Source: Temnopleurus reevesii
Lineage: Eukaryota; Echinodermata; Echinoidea; Temnopleuroida; Temnopleuridae
DNA: 11,564 nucleotides
Reading direction: 5' to 3'
Assembly (NCBI GenBank): GCA_036244855.1
Contig: BQKZ01002558.1
Coordinates: forward strand, 1 to 11,564
The translations under genes and the position numbers were made by a program. Every line of letters begins with the position of its first letter. Position 1 is the first letter of the stretch. Of this stretch, positions 1 through 6,820 are shown in pieces. The notes below the pieces were generated by a model. That model worked only from the letters and a program-made list of their open reading frames with translations, made no database searches and was not told the origin of the DNA.

Positions 1-227
1 CTGCCCGCCAGACATCACCCGATCGATCTTTGAAGATGAACCATCCCTAGTCGTCTACTTCGAGTCGGCCACAGCTTCAGATGACTCCGGGACCACATCT
101 TTATTGGGTGTGGACCCACCCTCCGGGAGTGAGTTTCCTTTGGGATCAACCGATGTCATCTATAGCTTTAGTGATCCGAGTGGAAACGTTGGAAATTGCA
201 CGTTCACCATTACAATCATAACTAGAG
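1..227 (+). CDS. Exon: HYR domain (partial at window start)
   Basis: The frame starts at base 2 and stays open for 75 codons to a donor AG|GTAGGT at 227/228, leaving phase 1. The peptide opens with CPPDI and has the spaced HYR pattern: TASDDSG, then [16 protein letters not shown], then a DPSGNVGNC turn followed by a TFTITI strand. HYR (hyalin repeat) is an immunoglobulin-like fold of about 85 residues linked to cell adhesion, so only the extreme N-terminal strand should be upstream. An N-glycosylation sequon (NCT) lies near the end. The cysteine in the first codon and the one in GNC fit the conserved HYR disulphide pair. Confidence 0.85.
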
Positions 228-3200
228 GTAGGTCTTCATAATGAAATAAAACTTTGTTATTGGAACATTCCTGAAGAAAAATCCTGTTAGCAAAACTGCA
301 GGGTTACATTAGTGACCTTCAAAAGCTGACATATAGTCAAAGAATTGATGCCAAAAGTATTAGTTTTCAGAATATTAATCACAGGCACATAAAGGGGTTT
401 TATTACAGTAATTTGTGTCTATAATTTTCTTTGCCAAGTAGTGAAATTTTCAGTTTATTTTGGCTTGTGGACCTGACAACGGGTATGGAAAAGAAAAATC
501 TCCATTTTGACAAATGAACGTAAAAAACCTGTAATTCCAAAGTTTCCTTAGCAAGACGAAGTGTATTTTCTTTTGCGAAGCAACACATGTTATGATACTG
601 TGTACTCATCCACGCCTTCCAATAAGAAGATACAGAGCCAAATGATTTTTTAAAGAACCATTTCAATAAAATATCACGCTAGTGTGAATAGATCATGACC
701 TATATCTGATCAATTAGAATTTTTATGAAATGATCAAGAAATCGCTTTCTATTTGGCAGGTTCAACTGGTTGTGGTAACTCTACTTGCGAAAACGGCGGT
801 ACGTGTGTAACCGTTGGAGAAGACTCTCTATGTGAATGCCTACCAGGATTTGTTGGTGAAAGATGCGAAATAGGTATGTGGTTTCCTGTAGCACAAGAAA
901 TGTTTTCCTAAAACAATGATATGAGGTGGCAAGATATTGTTTGTGGACATTAGATTGCCATCACAAAAGCTTTGTAACAAAAGTGTTCCGATACTGGTGT
1001 TGTCGATCTTGCAGAAGTGCTCAAGGAAAATTTACGACATTGTTTACATTCTGAACTTGCCTTAAAAAGTTCCTTCGAAACACGCATCTAAAGTTTATCA
1101 TCCATCATCTCAACCGAATGATGCATTTTTAGTGGCGAATGTGCTTCTCATTGCCTTTCGGTGATGATGTCAGAACTCGATTGACCAATCGGATTACAAG
1201 ATTCTTATTCAGCCGTTGTATAATATTGCCTCTTCCCCAACAGATATCAACGAGTGTTCCAGCCTTCCCTGTCATAATGGAGGGACCCGTGTGAAGGAAA
1301 AAAACTCGATAGCCAATATTATACCATTCGGTGGTGACGTCAGAACGCGTATTGACCAATAGGATATCAAGATTATTATTTAACCGTTGTATAATATTGA
1401 CTATTCCCCAACATATATCAACAAATGCTCCAGCCTTCCTTGTCTCAATTGAGAGACCTCTGTGGAGGGAGGAGCTCGATACCCGAAACTATACTATCTT
1501 TTGATGACGTCAGAAGTCGCATTGACCAGTTGGATTACAAGATCCTTATTTAACCGTTGTATAATATTGCCTATTTCTTAACAGATATATATGAATGTTC
1601 CAGCCTTCGTTGTCTTAATGGAGTAACATGTGTGGAGGGAGCAACTCAATAGCCAAAATTATACCATCCGTTGGTGACGTCAGAATGCTTGTTGACCAAT
1701 CGGACTGCAAGATTCTTATCTAACTGTCGTATAATATTGACTATTCCTGAACCGATATCAACGAGTGTTCCAGTCTTCCTTGCCTCAATGGAGAGACATG
1801 TGTGGAGGGAGCAGCTCGATAGTCAAAACTACACCATCTTGGGTGACGTCAGAATGCATATTGACCAATTGGACTATAGGATTCTTATTTAACCGTTGTA
1901 TAGTATTGACTATTCCCCAACAGATATCAATGGGTGACTTCAAGTATGGTGTTCGGTGTTAGTGTTGGTGTTGAGAGAGCAAATCGGCCCGTAAACCGAG
2001 CTCCAACACCGGTGGTCGGTTCACAGAAGCGATACAATCGCCGTATCGATCGCCCAACACCAGCCACAATACCGAGTGACCTCACACGCGCTCGCACAAA
2101 GCCTCGCGAAAAGCTCGACGATAAGATAATTTTCGGTCCGAAATTCTCAGATTAATCTATTTTAAGTCATACAAATTGTGTAATATTTTTTTTAAATCCA
2201 GAAGGAAAAGTATTGCCTTCCAAAATAAAGTATGTGGTTTTAGCTTTTATATGCAAATTCCACTGTAAAGTTAAATTAATCACTGACATGTCACGAGTTG
2301 TCGTAGCGAAACTGCTCCTGTTCTGCGAGTCGAAAACAAACGCATGATTTCATCACCAACACCAACACCGAACGTGAAGTCGCAATGTTCCCAATCCCTA
2401 GGGGTTGGTGTTGAAGAATTGGGAAATTGCACGTAAATGGTCAACACCGACCGCGATCCTCGGGTCAGCAGACGACATTCAACACCAGCAATCAACACGA
2501 AAGACCGGAAATACGTCAGAATCTTGCGAGGTCAACCCCAACACCGACAGTCTTCAAGTTTGGTGTTGAGGCTGGTGTTGGTGTTGCTGCAACACCAACA
2601 CCAGCGTTCAACACCGTATTTGAAGTCACCCAATGAGTGCAGCAGCTCCATCCATCCCTGTCTTAATGGAGGGACCTGCGTGGAGGGAGTAGCTCAATAA
2701 CAAAACATATACCATTCATTGGAGACGTCAGAGCGCGTATTGACTAATGGGATTACAAGATTACTATTTAACCGTTGTATAATATTGACTATTACTCAAC
2801 AGATATCAACGAGTGTTCCAGTCTTCCTTGCCTCAACGGAGGAACTTGTGTGGAGGGAGCTGGATGGTTCTCGTGTCAGTGTCGACAAGGGTACTCTGGT
2901 ATCAACTGCGAAATAGGTGAGAAATGTTACCTATGGGTGAGGGAGTAGTTGAGTGTGTATATGGGTGTATTTTTGTATTTATGAGTGGGTGTATATATGT
3001 GTTTGTTAATGTGTATGTGTGTTTATGTAAGTGGATTTGTTTCAATTGGAGACAGAAAGAGGGTGGAACAAGGAGTGATATTGTAGTGCGTATAAAAGTT
3101 GTTCCGTTAATGTTTTATTGACTGTAACATCTGTGAAATTGACGTTGTGTATGTGTGTATGTGTGTGTACGTGACAGAGAGAGAGAGTTTCTTTATAGGC

Positions 3201-5457
3201 TACGTGTGTCTGTAGTGTTTATGGATGAGTGTATTTATACATACATGTATGTGATATGATTACACAGGGTCTGGGTCGATGTCTTTAACGAGTGCTTCTC
3301 ATGTCAGGTATAATCCAATCCATTATTCTAGGATACATTTGTTATCGTCACCGATTATATGAACCGGCTTATAACTACGGGGACTGCTGCTTGACCACGT
3401 AGAAACCCCAACGTGGCGTCAAGTGCAATTGCATACCAATTAAATTCATGTGATTTCAATAGCATTTATCTCAATTGAATTGGTATGACTGCTTGTACAA
3501 CCATACCTCGCTAGTAGGCCGGTTCGTAGAATTGGTGACGTTTTATGGGCTTTTGTGATAGTTTCATTGAAAATGTCTCTCAAATGATAAATTAAAGTCC
3601 TTTCATACAACAAATGATTTATCGTTTTCTTGCTTCTATACAGTTGAGTTCTGTGATCTGGAAGGAGACTGGTACAATGAATGCAACGATCGGATCAGTC
3701 TCTCACCCACCTCAACCGGTTTGATTCTGGGAAATTATTACAGTAATAGCGACCTCATTACAGGATACACAAGTAAGTTATATTTTAGCTACATATTTGA
3801 GATTAGCCTAGGTATCTCAAAGTTGCAGAGTCATGTTGATTTTCTTGTGACTCCTGCATCCTCTGTTATATAAAATTCATATTTCTTCGTCACATGCAGG
3901 AAGCACATGATATCAAGGGGAAATAGTAAAGACCAATAAGTAAATCTGGCCTTGTCTCATCAAGTACTTCACAAGTTCTTTCGATCTAGTCTTAAACTTA
4001 TACCTATCTGTCTTTCCTCTCTAATGTAGTTAATTCTTTTGTTAAAAATAACTATTGGGATTTTATTTCTTAGTCCTATCATATATATTACTTTGTTATG
4101 TGACCTCAGATGCAATCCCATATCATTTGTATTTGTGTAATTTAAGAACTTCGTGAAGGTTGTTCACACTCCTTAGCTTTGTCAAATGCAGCGAATTTTA
4201 TATTAAAAAATGACAGATTGCACACAATATTTTGACACATTTTCTCTTTATTTTCTCTCGGAAGAGCAAATTACCACCAAATTGATTTCAGATATAACAA
4301 AAAGCATTGTATTCACTGTATGTCACATGATCATGTCCGACTCAACGTGCACTCTTTAAAATTTCAGATACATATTTTGTCCATAAAATTTATATTGGAA
4401 TTGCAGAAATCATTAGTCAATGGGTTACCTTGCATCAGATTCTTGAAGAATATTAGTTGTAACGACCAACAAATATTCTATTCCTTTCAGATCCTGCTAT
4501 GATTGTGGGCTATGCCAGCAAAAAATGTTACTTTTCGTCGTTCGGGTTCATAGTCTCGAAGAATAACGGTAAATCGACGGGCGGTTGGTCGGGCCAGTGC
4601 CATCTGTGTGGCGGGGAGGAAGTTCTTTATATGACTTGGACGCATAGAATACGAGTGGACACGTGTCAGGAGACAAGAAAAGCAACAAGGTAAAGAAAGT
4701 TTGACGATTTGTGTTCTGTTTTATTTAGAGCACCTGTATAGAGTTTATTGAGTAGATATGAAGATCCTTTGGCTGGTTTACCGATTATATTCAAATTTAT
4801 GTGCGTTGCTTGCAAACGAATGTAGTCACGTGGTATTTCTTTAAACCGGTTGATAATAATTAGACTATAATACTTGGAATCTAGTTTGCATGTATTCCTT
4901 GTTGCTATGTCGGGCAATCTTTAGGGCTGTCAAGTACAACCTTTGTGTTAGAGGTATATGCATAAAATTTACATCTACTAGTTAACCCACCTATTTAAGT
5001 GCAGGGCTAATTATTTCCGAAATTAACATCTTCACATATTTTTCGTAGTTGCACCTTGATCATTTTTTAAAGTGGATTTGCGCCATATAAATTGTATTAT
5101 TATTATGAAACGATTTATAATATTTGCGAACTCTCGTATTGTTATATCAACTAGCTTCAAATTCAATAGTAATACAAAAAGCATTGTCGTGATGTTCCAC
5201 TATTTCTTTAACATATCAAAGCCATTAAGACGATAATCTTAGTAAGAATTATACCCAAATTCGGAAATGAGCGAATTCAAAGGAATATGCCCTGTTAGCT
5301 AAACGTTGTACCAAAATTGTTTAAAGCTTACACATTTTCCCTACTTTTCACATAATTGCTCTTCAATTTTTTTGTTCTTTTTTTTTTTTATCTTTACAGA
5401 GTTGGTCAAGATAAATGGACTCGCTACAGACAATCTCAAGCTCCACGCGAATTATGA
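1..5457 (+). CDS. Fibropellin-like HYR-EGF-EGF-avidin protein, 3' part of gene (spliced)
   Basis: This is the gene-level entry for six exons: 1-227, 760-873, 2803-2916, 3644-3772, 4491-4689 and 5400-5457. They join in frame (phases 1,1,1,1,2) to about 279 residues ending at TGA. The visible order is one HYR domain, two six-cysteine EGF modules and a C-terminal avidin-like barrel. Known family: EGF repeats capped by an avidin-like domain define sea-urchin fibropellins, secreted proteins of the embryonic apical lamina; HYR domains occur in hyalin and other adhesion proteins. Inference: a secreted extracellular-matrix or adhesion protein. The 5' end, with the signal peptide and any further HYR, EGF or CUB domains, lies outside the window, so total length and exact orthology are unknown. 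Exon-intron structure is inferred from GT-AG signals and phase, without transcript evidence. Confidence 0.85.
228..759. other. Intron between HYR and first EGF exon
   Basis: This 532-bp phase-1 intron has donor GTAGGT and acceptor TTTGGCAG. It is AT-rich and without obvious repeats. Minus-strand open frames in it have no recognisable domain and look like chance. Confidence 0.7.
760..873 (+). CDS. Exon: EGF-like module 1
   Basis: The exon is exactly 114 nt (38 residues), phase 1 at both ends, bounded by TTTGGCAG|G and ATAG|GTATGT. It holds all six EGF cysteines in the usual order (GC, TC, TC, LC, EC, RC), with the CENGGTC core and the GFVGERCE ending typical of Notch/fibropellin-type EGF repeats. 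It lacks the acidic D-x-[DN]-E stretch before the first cysteine, so it is probably not calcium-binding. An N-S-T sequon lies between the first and second cysteines. One symmetric exon per EGF module is the arrangement that allows repeat gain and loss in this family. Confidence 0.9.
1244..1312 (+). pseudogene. EGF half-exon copy 1
   Basis: An intact CCCCAACAG acceptor is followed by [15 protein letters not shown], then Arg in place of the third conserved cysteine. The reading frame runs on without a donor to a TAG at about 1359-1361. It has only half an EGF module and would truncate the protein if spliced in. Confidence 0.75.
1415..1482 (+). pseudogene. EGF half-exon copy 2
   Basis: The acceptor AG has mutated to AT (ACAT at 1411-1414), and TGA at 1450-1452 interrupts the frame right after the CLN codons. 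The copy therefore has two independent disabling changes. Confidence 0.75.
1585..1652 (+). pseudogene. EGF half-exon copy 3
   Basis: An acceptor TTAACAG is retained. The frame reads [19 protein letters not shown] and stops at TAG 1650-1652. The second half of the EGF module and the donor are missing. Confidence 0.75.
1755..1822 (+). pseudogene. EGF half-exon copy 4
   Basis: The acceptor is mutated to CCG (1752-1754). The frame reads [19 protein letters not shown] and stops at TAG 1820-1822. It is otherwise close to the functional exon at 2803. Confidence 0.75.
1928..1932. repeat. Target-site duplication, left copy (CAATG)
   Basis: CAATG precedes the left inverted repeat and recurs at 2631-2635 after the right one. 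Sister units in the array show a single CAACG/CAATG-like site here, which supports a true 5-bp duplication. Confidence 0.75.
1933..2630. mobile_element. Inverted-repeat DNA element, long copy (698 bp), GGTGACTTCAA termini
   Basis: The ends are inverted repeats: left GGTGACTTCAAGTATGGTGT, right matching in reverse complement with two changes over the same span. The flanks carry a 5-bp duplication, CAATG. The interior is rich in ACACCAACACC/GGTGTTGGTGTT iterations and has no transposase-like frame, so it is non-autonomous. About 100 bp at the left and 130 bp at the right match the element at 10038-10276 in opposite orientation; the middle (about 2037-2500) is absent from that copy. Near the right end the arm at 2550-2583 pairs with 2590-2627 as a large hairpin. 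The superfamily is not assigned. Confidence 0.8.
2631..2635. repeat. Target-site duplication, right copy (CAATG)
   Basis: This is the second copy of the CAATG seen at 1928-1932, directly after the right inverted repeat. Confidence 0.75.
2803..2916 (+). CDS. Exon: EGF-like module 2 (calcium-binding type)
   Basis: The exon is 114 nt (38 residues), phase 1 at both ends, with acceptor ACTCAACAG and donor ATAG|GTGAGA. It begins DINEC, the calcium-binding EGF signature, and has six cysteines, a CLNGGTC core, CQC and the GYSGINCE ending. At the usual Asp/Asn hydroxylation site (C-x-[DN]-x4-[FY]-x-C-x-C) the residue is Glu, so hydroxylation is unlikely. It is the only complete copy after a run of half-exon relatives and joins in frame to the avidin exon. 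Confidence 0.92.
   Translation: MSTSVPVFLASTEELVWRELDGSRVSVDKGTLVSTAK
2945..3255. repeat. GT-rich low-complexity tract
   Basis: The plus strand is dominated by GTGTRT-type runs (GTGTATATGGGTGTAT, GTGTATGTGTGTATGTGTGTG) with a short GAGAGAGAG run near 3177-3187 and an ACATACATGTATGT palindrome near 3240. It is a decayed microsatellite; the short open frame over it has a biased, non-protein composition. Confidence 0.75.
3346..3540. mobile_element. Foldback (MITE-like) element, 195 bp, CGTCACC termini
   Basis: The ends are imperfect inverted repeats of about 24 bp: CGTCACCGATTATATGAACC at the left and its near reverse complement ending GAATTGGTGACG at the right. A second inverted pair lies inside (CATACCAATT at 3432-3441 against AATTGGTATG at 3478-3487). 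No clear target duplication was found, and there is no coding content. The superfamily is unknown. Confidence 0.6.
3644..3772 (+). CDS. Exon: avidin-like domain, part 1
   Basis: The 129-nt exon starts after TTCTATACAG and ends at ACAA|GTAAGT, phase 1 on both sides. It encodes [18 protein letters not shown] and onward to [14 protein letters not shown]. This matches the first two or three strands of avidin/streptavidin: the G-x-W-x-N start and the later G-x-Y strand. By position, the avidin biotin-contact Asn12 and Tyr33 are kept, while Ser16 appears as Asp and Thr35 as Ser. The cysteine in NEC has no partner in chicken avidin. The alignment was made from memory. Confidence 0.87.
3773..4490. 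other. Intron within the avidin domain (first)
   Basis: This is a 718-bp phase-1 intron, donor GTAAGT and acceptor ATTCCTTTCAG. It is AT-rich, and nothing repeated or coding was noticed. Confidence 0.75.
4491..4689 (+). CDS. Exon: avidin-like domain, part 2
   Basis: This 199-nt exon runs from phase 1 to phase 2, with donor ACAAG|GTAAAG. It encodes the central barrel strands: [26 protein letters not shown] and finally RKATR. FGF, GQC and the TMW-like MTW match avidin closely. Relative to avidin, Trp70 falls on Lys, Phe72 on Asn and Trp110 on Arg, while Trp97 (MTW) is kept and Phe79 appears as Trp. Extra cysteines (KKC, HLC, DTC) suggest additional disulphides. Loss of two of the biotin-box tryptophans suggests weak or no biotin binding and a structural or oligomerising role; this is inference. 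Confidence 0.88.
4690..5399. other. Intron within the avidin domain (last)
   Basis: This is a 710-bp phase-2 intron with donor GTAAAG and a strong T-rich tract before acceptor TCTTTACAG. It is AT-rich, with no repeat or coding signal recognised. Confidence 0.75.
5400..5457 (+). CDS. Exon: avidin-like domain C-terminus and stop
   Basis: The split codon AG|A gives Arg, then [18 protein letters not shown] and TGA at 5455-5457. ATR-VGQD-x-x-TR aligns with the last strand of avidin (ATRVG, then FTR), which supports both splice sites and the phase-2 join. Avidin's Asn118 corresponds to Gln or Asp here. The tail of about 10 residues after the barrel is polar and unremarkable. Confidence 0.85.
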
Positions 5458-5498
5458 ATCACTTTACAAAAATATATTTTTATATATTCTTACAAATG

Positions 5499-5504
5499 AA
5501 TAAA
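5499..5504 (+). promoter_or_regulatory. Polyadenylation signal AATAAA
   Basis: A canonical AATAAA lies 42 bp after the stop codon in an AT-rich 3' UTR. Cleavage would fall near 5515-5530. Confidence 0.65.
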
Positions 5505-5542
5505 TATTTTAATGCATTTTAAGAGAACGGCAGATAACATTT

Positions 5543-5757
5543 TCAGCATTTTATGAATACACTTTTTAGAAGCGAAGTGTATTGGCTTACCAAGGCAACC
5601 ACATCCATAAGTGGACTCGGGTAATTTTTTTCCCACTGCGTTTGATCACTTTTATCTGAATGGAAGGCAACATATGCATATTTATAAACATTGATAACAT
5701 GATGAAGATCTAGATCAGCACCTTCTGATTCTAAAGTGGAGATTAGAACCACTTCAC
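5543..5757 (-). CDS. Candidate exon of an unrecognised gene on the opposite strand
   Basis: The minus strand is open from an acceptor-like TGTCACAG (ending at 5758) to a stop at 5543-5545, about 71 codons. The peptide has balanced, protein-like composition (for example DLDLHHVINVYKYAYVAF, then SDQTQWEKNYPSPLMDVVAL), unlike the low-complexity frames elsewhere. A consensus donor CTTG|GTAAGC lies at 5591/5590, so it could be an internal exon of 167 nt (5591-5757), or a terminal exon ending at the stop. No family was recognised. It would converge on the avidin gene, whose poly(A) signal is only about 40 bp away. A decayed gene fragment is an alternative. Confidence 0.4.
5556..5583. repeat. Short hairpin AATACACTT / AAGTGTATT
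   Basis: Perfect 9-bp arms (5556-5564 and 5575-5583) enclose a 10-bp loop. It overlaps the 3' end of the minus-strand open frame. It may be chance. Confidence 0.4.
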
Positions 5758-5918
5758 CTGTGACATCGGAGCTCCTCTGGATACATTAAACCCCTTTTGC
5801 CTACCCAAATTTGGATTTCTGTAAAGTTCAGTGGGCTATTTTAGTCCCTTCTTTGTTATGAAATTTAATTTGATTTGCATTCATATTTTTATGTGTATCC
5901 AGCGATATGGAAACTTTC
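5758..5918. other. Intergenic spacer
   Basis: This is ordinary AT-rich sequence; no gene or repeat is supported. Confidence 0.5.
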
Positions 5919-6261
5919 CAGTAGCGGATCCAGGGGGGGGGGGGCGTCCCGGCGCACGCCCCCTATTTTTCGGCCAAAACAAAAGAAAGAAAAAGGGAAA
6001 ACCTAAAGGGCATTAGGCGGTATATCACTCACTTTATATATATATATATATATTTTTTTTTTTTTAGAAATATAGTCTTAGATGCCAGGAAATTGCATTT
6101 AAGAATATTTGATTTTCATTTTTTCCGGAACAAATCGACACATGTGCCACGCCCCCCCCCCCCCCATGGTCTGAGCCTTCGTTCGCTCTTTGCGGGGGCT
6201 TCACCCTCAAAGTCCCCCCCCCCCCCCCCCCCCCTTAAAAAAAATCCTGGATCCGCCCCTG
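5919..6261. mobile_element. Inverted-repeat element with CAGGGGCGGATCCAGG-type termini (343 bp)
   Basis: The left end reads CAGTAGCGGATCCAGG and the right end CCTGGATCCGCCCCTG, a near-perfect inverted pair. G/C homopolymers follow inside both ends (G run near 5933-5944; C runs near 6153-6166 and 6214-6234), with a TA microsatellite and T run at 6036-6065 in the middle. Termini of this type are widespread in animal genomes and are usually assigned to hAT-like or related non-autonomous elements; the assignment here is tentative. No matching 8-bp target duplication was found. The frame through its left end gives a VADPGGGG peptide, a typical spurious translation. Confidence 0.65.
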
Positions 6262-6430
6262 CGTTCTGCTATTGCTATTTGAATGATGATATCATGGAGA
6301 AATTGTGATTTTAGTGTTTTAGGTCGTATGCTACAACATGTGCTTTTACTTTATATACCCTTCGAAAACTTCGAAAATCTTTCTGTCCCTATTTGGAACC
6401 CTCAAGCATAGTTTTCATGGGGTAAAATTC
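6262..6430. other. Intergenic spacer
   Basis: No gene or repeat is recognised in this AT-rich stretch. Confidence 0.4.
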
Positions 6431-6820
6431 ACTGTGAACAGGAGGGACAACGAAATTGGACAAGATAAACAAGTTCAATTCAAGCCTTGAAAAAAAAGCT
6501 CTATGCATAAAAAAAAAATGGAGTTTCCCTAACACGATATAAACTATTTTCGAAAAGTTAAGTCGAACGCAGACAATAGATCCGTACATCGTGTATTCAA
6601 CTGTGCGGACACAACAATGACAAGCCGGTTCCTAATTCAATAACATTACAAAGAACCATTGAAATTGCGTTCGACTTAACTTTTCGAAAATAGTTTATAT
6701 CGTGTTNGACACCTGTTCAACATTTCTCCACAGAAGGAAGGAAATGTCTTTTATGTGCTATTGTGAATGCTTGAATGGAAGTTTTTTCCCCCTTTCATTT
6801 TTGTCCCTTCTGCTCACAGT
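6431..6820. mobile_element. Foldback region with 41-bp perfect inner arms and an N
   Basis: The outer pair is 6431-6450 (ACTGTGAACAGGAGGGACAA) against 6801-6820 (18 of 20 match in reverse complement). The inner pair, 6531-6571 against 6666-6706, is a perfect 41-bp inverted repeat with a 94-bp spacer. The sole ambiguous base (N, 6707) directly adjoins the right arm. The sequences between outer and inner pairs are only loosely similar. It may be a MITE-like foldback, or partly an assembly join. Confidence 0.5.

Larger units (their letters stand above)
1335..1869. promoter_or_regulatory. Iterated CRE-like and CCAAT motifs in the intron array
   Basis: Perfect TGACGTCA palindromes lie at 1335-1342, 1505-1512, 1675-1682 and 1844-1851. 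Three of them are followed, exactly 13 bp downstream, by CCAAT (1356-1360, 1696-1700, 1865-1869); the copy at 1505 has CCAGT there. Degenerate versions flank the set: TGATGTCA at 1165-1172 with CCAAT at 1185-1189, and AGACGTCA at 2723-2730. TGACGTCA is the consensus for CREB/ATF and CCAAT for NF-Y. Enhancer function is inference; the motifs may simply have been copied with the repeat. Confidence 0.35.
1924..2700 (+). pseudogene. EGF half-exon copy 5, split by a transposon
   Basis: The copy lies in two pieces, 1924-1932 and 2636-2700, on either side of a 698-bp element. The acceptor CCCCAACAG is intact. The two flanks align with the other units once the element and one CAATG copy are ignored. 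The 3' piece has an extra two-codon stretch (Ile-His) before PCLNGGTC and ends at TAA 2698-2700. Confidence 0.75.
874..2802. other. Long intron between EGF exons, with pseudo-exon array and transposon
   Basis: This is a phase-1 intron of 1,929 bp from donor GTATGT to acceptor ACTCAACAG. Bases 874 to about 1150 look like plain intron. From about 1160 on it is filled by the tandem EGF-exon fragments and one inserted element, which have their own entries. Splicing 873 to 2803 keeps the frame (G|AT gives Asp, first residue of DINEC). Confidence 0.75.
1160..2802 (+). repeat. Tandem array of about 170-bp units: intron tail plus half EGF exon
   Basis: The acceptor-like point of each unit falls at 1244, 1415, 1585, 1755 and 1924, a period of 169-171 bp; the next is the real exon at 2803. 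Removing the 698-bp transposon and one target copy from the last interval gives 176 bp. Each unit contains a TGACGTCA-like site, a CCAAT-like site, an ATTTAACCGTTGTATAATATTG-type block, a pyrimidine tract, an acceptor and about 68 bp matching the 5' half of the EGF exon. The match stops just after codons for GGTCVEG, and no unit has the second half or a donor. The final copy (2803-2916) is the complete functional exon. Confidence 0.85.
2917..3643. other. Intron between EGF 2 and avidin exon 1
   Basis: This is a 727-bp phase-1 intron, donor GTGAGA and acceptor TTCTATACAG. It contains a GT-rich low-complexity stretch and a foldback element, listed separately, and no coding signal. Confidence 0.75.

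Noticed and set aside
403..666. 87-residue minus-strand open frame in the first intron
   Set aside because: Aromatic- and lysine-rich translation of AT-rich intron DNA, with no domain pattern or supporting splice context.
1934..2155. 73-residue plus-strand open frame in the long transposon copy
   Set aside because: It begins in the terminal inverted repeat, and its Val/Gly/Pro/Thr-rich start is a translation of GGTGTT iterations. There is no transposase motif.
2924..3121. 65-residue open frame rich in Cys, Val and Tyr
   Set aside because: It is a translation of the GT-rich microsatellite tract.
2930..3250. Possible tandem array of a CRISPR-like kind
   Set aside because: Repeats are irregular GT-rich microsatellite without spacers of fixed length, and the genome is eukaryotic.
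5831..6308. Open frames with ADPGGGG and poly-proline stretches
   Set aside because: They arise from the G/C homopolymers and termini of the inverted-repeat element at 5919-6261.
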